Source: CAZCJU01 sp964498965 (GTDB lineage Bacteria; Bacillota; Clostridia; Oscillospirales; CAG-272). From it: a DNA stretch of 5,752 nt. The position numbers and the translations under genes were made by a program. A model generated the notes under the pieces. That model saw only the letters and a program-made list of their open reading frames with translations, ran no database searches and was not told the origin of the DNA. The stretch covers positions 1 to 5,752 of the forward strand of contig CAZCJU010000084.1 in assembly GCA_964498965.1 (NCBI GenBank), read 5' to 3'. Position 1 is the stretch's first letter. Every line of letters starts with the position of its first letter. Of the stretch, positions 5,264 through 5,752 are shown piece after piece.

Positions 5264-5498
5264 AAATATTCGGCCTGATCATCCTGTAGGTGTCCACCCG
5301 TTTTTTTTAATTTCACAGCAACCGTTAAGTCGTTTATTGCAAGACTTTCTTACATTTTTTAATCGCGTAGACAAGTGTATGATACGCCCCTAAGTGGAAA
5401 TTGCAATTTATCGAACTGAATTGTACCATGTGCAGAAGCTTGCGATGCTAAAAAACCGCACTAATTAACACCGAACCAATATAAACAAAGAATTAAAG
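5264..5498. other. Intergenic region without a recognisable gene
   Basis: The space between the EamA gene and the small tail gene has no frame with a credible start. It holds a run of eight T next to GGTG/CACC at about 5288-5308, too weak for a terminator (the loop would be too short), and a 12-bp palindrome at 5398-5409. The EamA promoter should lie here on the minus strand, but no -35/-10 pair at good spacing was found. Base use changes here from the CG-rich codon style of the operons to a plainer A/T-rich style. Confidence 0.5.
5398..5409. promoter_or_regulatory. 12-bp perfect palindrome, possible operator
   Basis: AAATTGCAATTT is a perfect two-fold symmetric site in the gap between the small tail gene and the EamA gene. 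It has no loop, so it is not a terminator. It could be a binding site for a dimeric regulator, but it is A/T-rich and may be fortuitous. Confidence 0.25.
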
Positions 5499-5741
5499 TC
5501 AAGAAAGTATCATTTCAAGACTATCCAATATGAATTCTTGTGCTTGGCGTGAAAAAAGCAATTGTGTTTTGGCTTCACCTGTTTTTTGATCAACAACAGT
5601 TTGCTCGATAACACCTATTTGTGCAGAAAGCAGTGTGACAGTCTTTATATTTTTATTAATGACTGTAGGCACCTTTGATTCGGTTAGATAACCTTGTTTT
5701 AAGAGCCATTTGTTAATTGTAGTTAACGACAGCTTTTCCAT
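5499..5741 (-). CDS. Small protein of unknown function, possibly 5'-truncated
   Basis: The protein has 80 residues counting from the ATG at 5741. The frame stays open to the window edge, adding Ser-Glu-Asn, so it may be the end of a longer protein. The N-terminal half LTTINKWLLKQGYLTE (6-21) looks like a helix pair followed by a turn. The middle IKTVTLLSAQIGV (32-44) and the end QLLFSRQAQEFILDSLEMIL (60-79) suggest beta hairpins and a closing helix. This arrangement resembles a small winged-helix-like module with a final 'AQ-FI-D-L' helix that occurs in hypothetical proteins of Firmicutes, but no named family was recognised. The ribosome binding site before the ATG is weak (GGAA). Its codons (CAA, ACA, TTG, TTT) differ from the TCG/ACG/CGA-rich use of the neighbouring operons, consistent with separate acquisition. 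Its function is unknown. Confidence 0.55.
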   Translation of the reverse strand: MEKLSLTTINKWLLKQGYLTESKVPTVINKNIKTVTLLSAQIGVIEQTVVDQKTGEAKTQLLFSRQAQEFILDSLEMILS

Positions 5742-5752
5742 ATTTTCCGAAT

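Noticed and set aside
5288..5308. Possible terminator: GGTG/CACC followed by eight T on the + strand
   Set aside because: The two arms leave only two bases for a loop, so at most a 3-bp stem can form, and no + strand gene ends here.

Overview
The window looks like chromosomal DNA of a low-GC, Gram-positive anaerobe of the Clostridia, probably an uncultured gut lineage. The reasons are a gene set common in that class (a DUF624/YesL-type membrane protein, a C_GCAxxG_C_C redox protein, a possible SpoIIM-like protein and a clostridial type of MGMT-family protein), strong GGAGG-type ribosome binding sites, and A/T-rich spacers with TTGACA/TAAAAT promoters. This placement is inferred from gene content only.

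Layout. (1) Positions 1-308 hold no convincing protein gene. They contain a structured stretch on the + strand: four hairpin units spaced about 43-45 nt, enclosed by a long-range closing stem that has two alternative 3' partners, and followed by a strong terminator at 282-308. It is best read as an unassigned noncoding RNA. (2) Positions 307-3612 form one minus-strand operon: proC (pyrroline-5-carboxylate reductase), a five-helix membrane protein possibly related to SpoIIM, a DUF624 (YesL-type) membrane protein, and a membrane-anchored extracytoplasmic protein resembling the YpmS/DUF2140 group. A clear promoter lies upstream of proC, the genes overlap or are closely spaced, and the shared bidirectional terminator closes the unit. 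(3) Positions 3613-3827 are a divergent control region with promoters on both strands and a 10-bp palindrome. (4) Positions 3828-4280 (+) encode a C_GCAxxG_C_C-family cysteine protein. (5) Positions 4315-5250 (-) are a two-gene unit: a half-size EamA/DMT transporter and an MGMT-family protein without the PCHR active site. (6) Positions 5251-5752 are a sparsely coding tail whose base and codon use looks different from the rest. It carries a 12-bp palindrome and a small, possibly 5'-truncated protein of unknown function.

How the genes fit together: proC supplies the last step of proline synthesis. Its co-transcribed partners are all membrane or surface proteins, so the operon probably links housekeeping metabolism with envelope functions, but no shared pathway can be shown from sequence. 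No phage, CRISPR, transposase or toxin-antitoxin system is visible. The most novel element is the tandem-hairpin RNA at the left edge.
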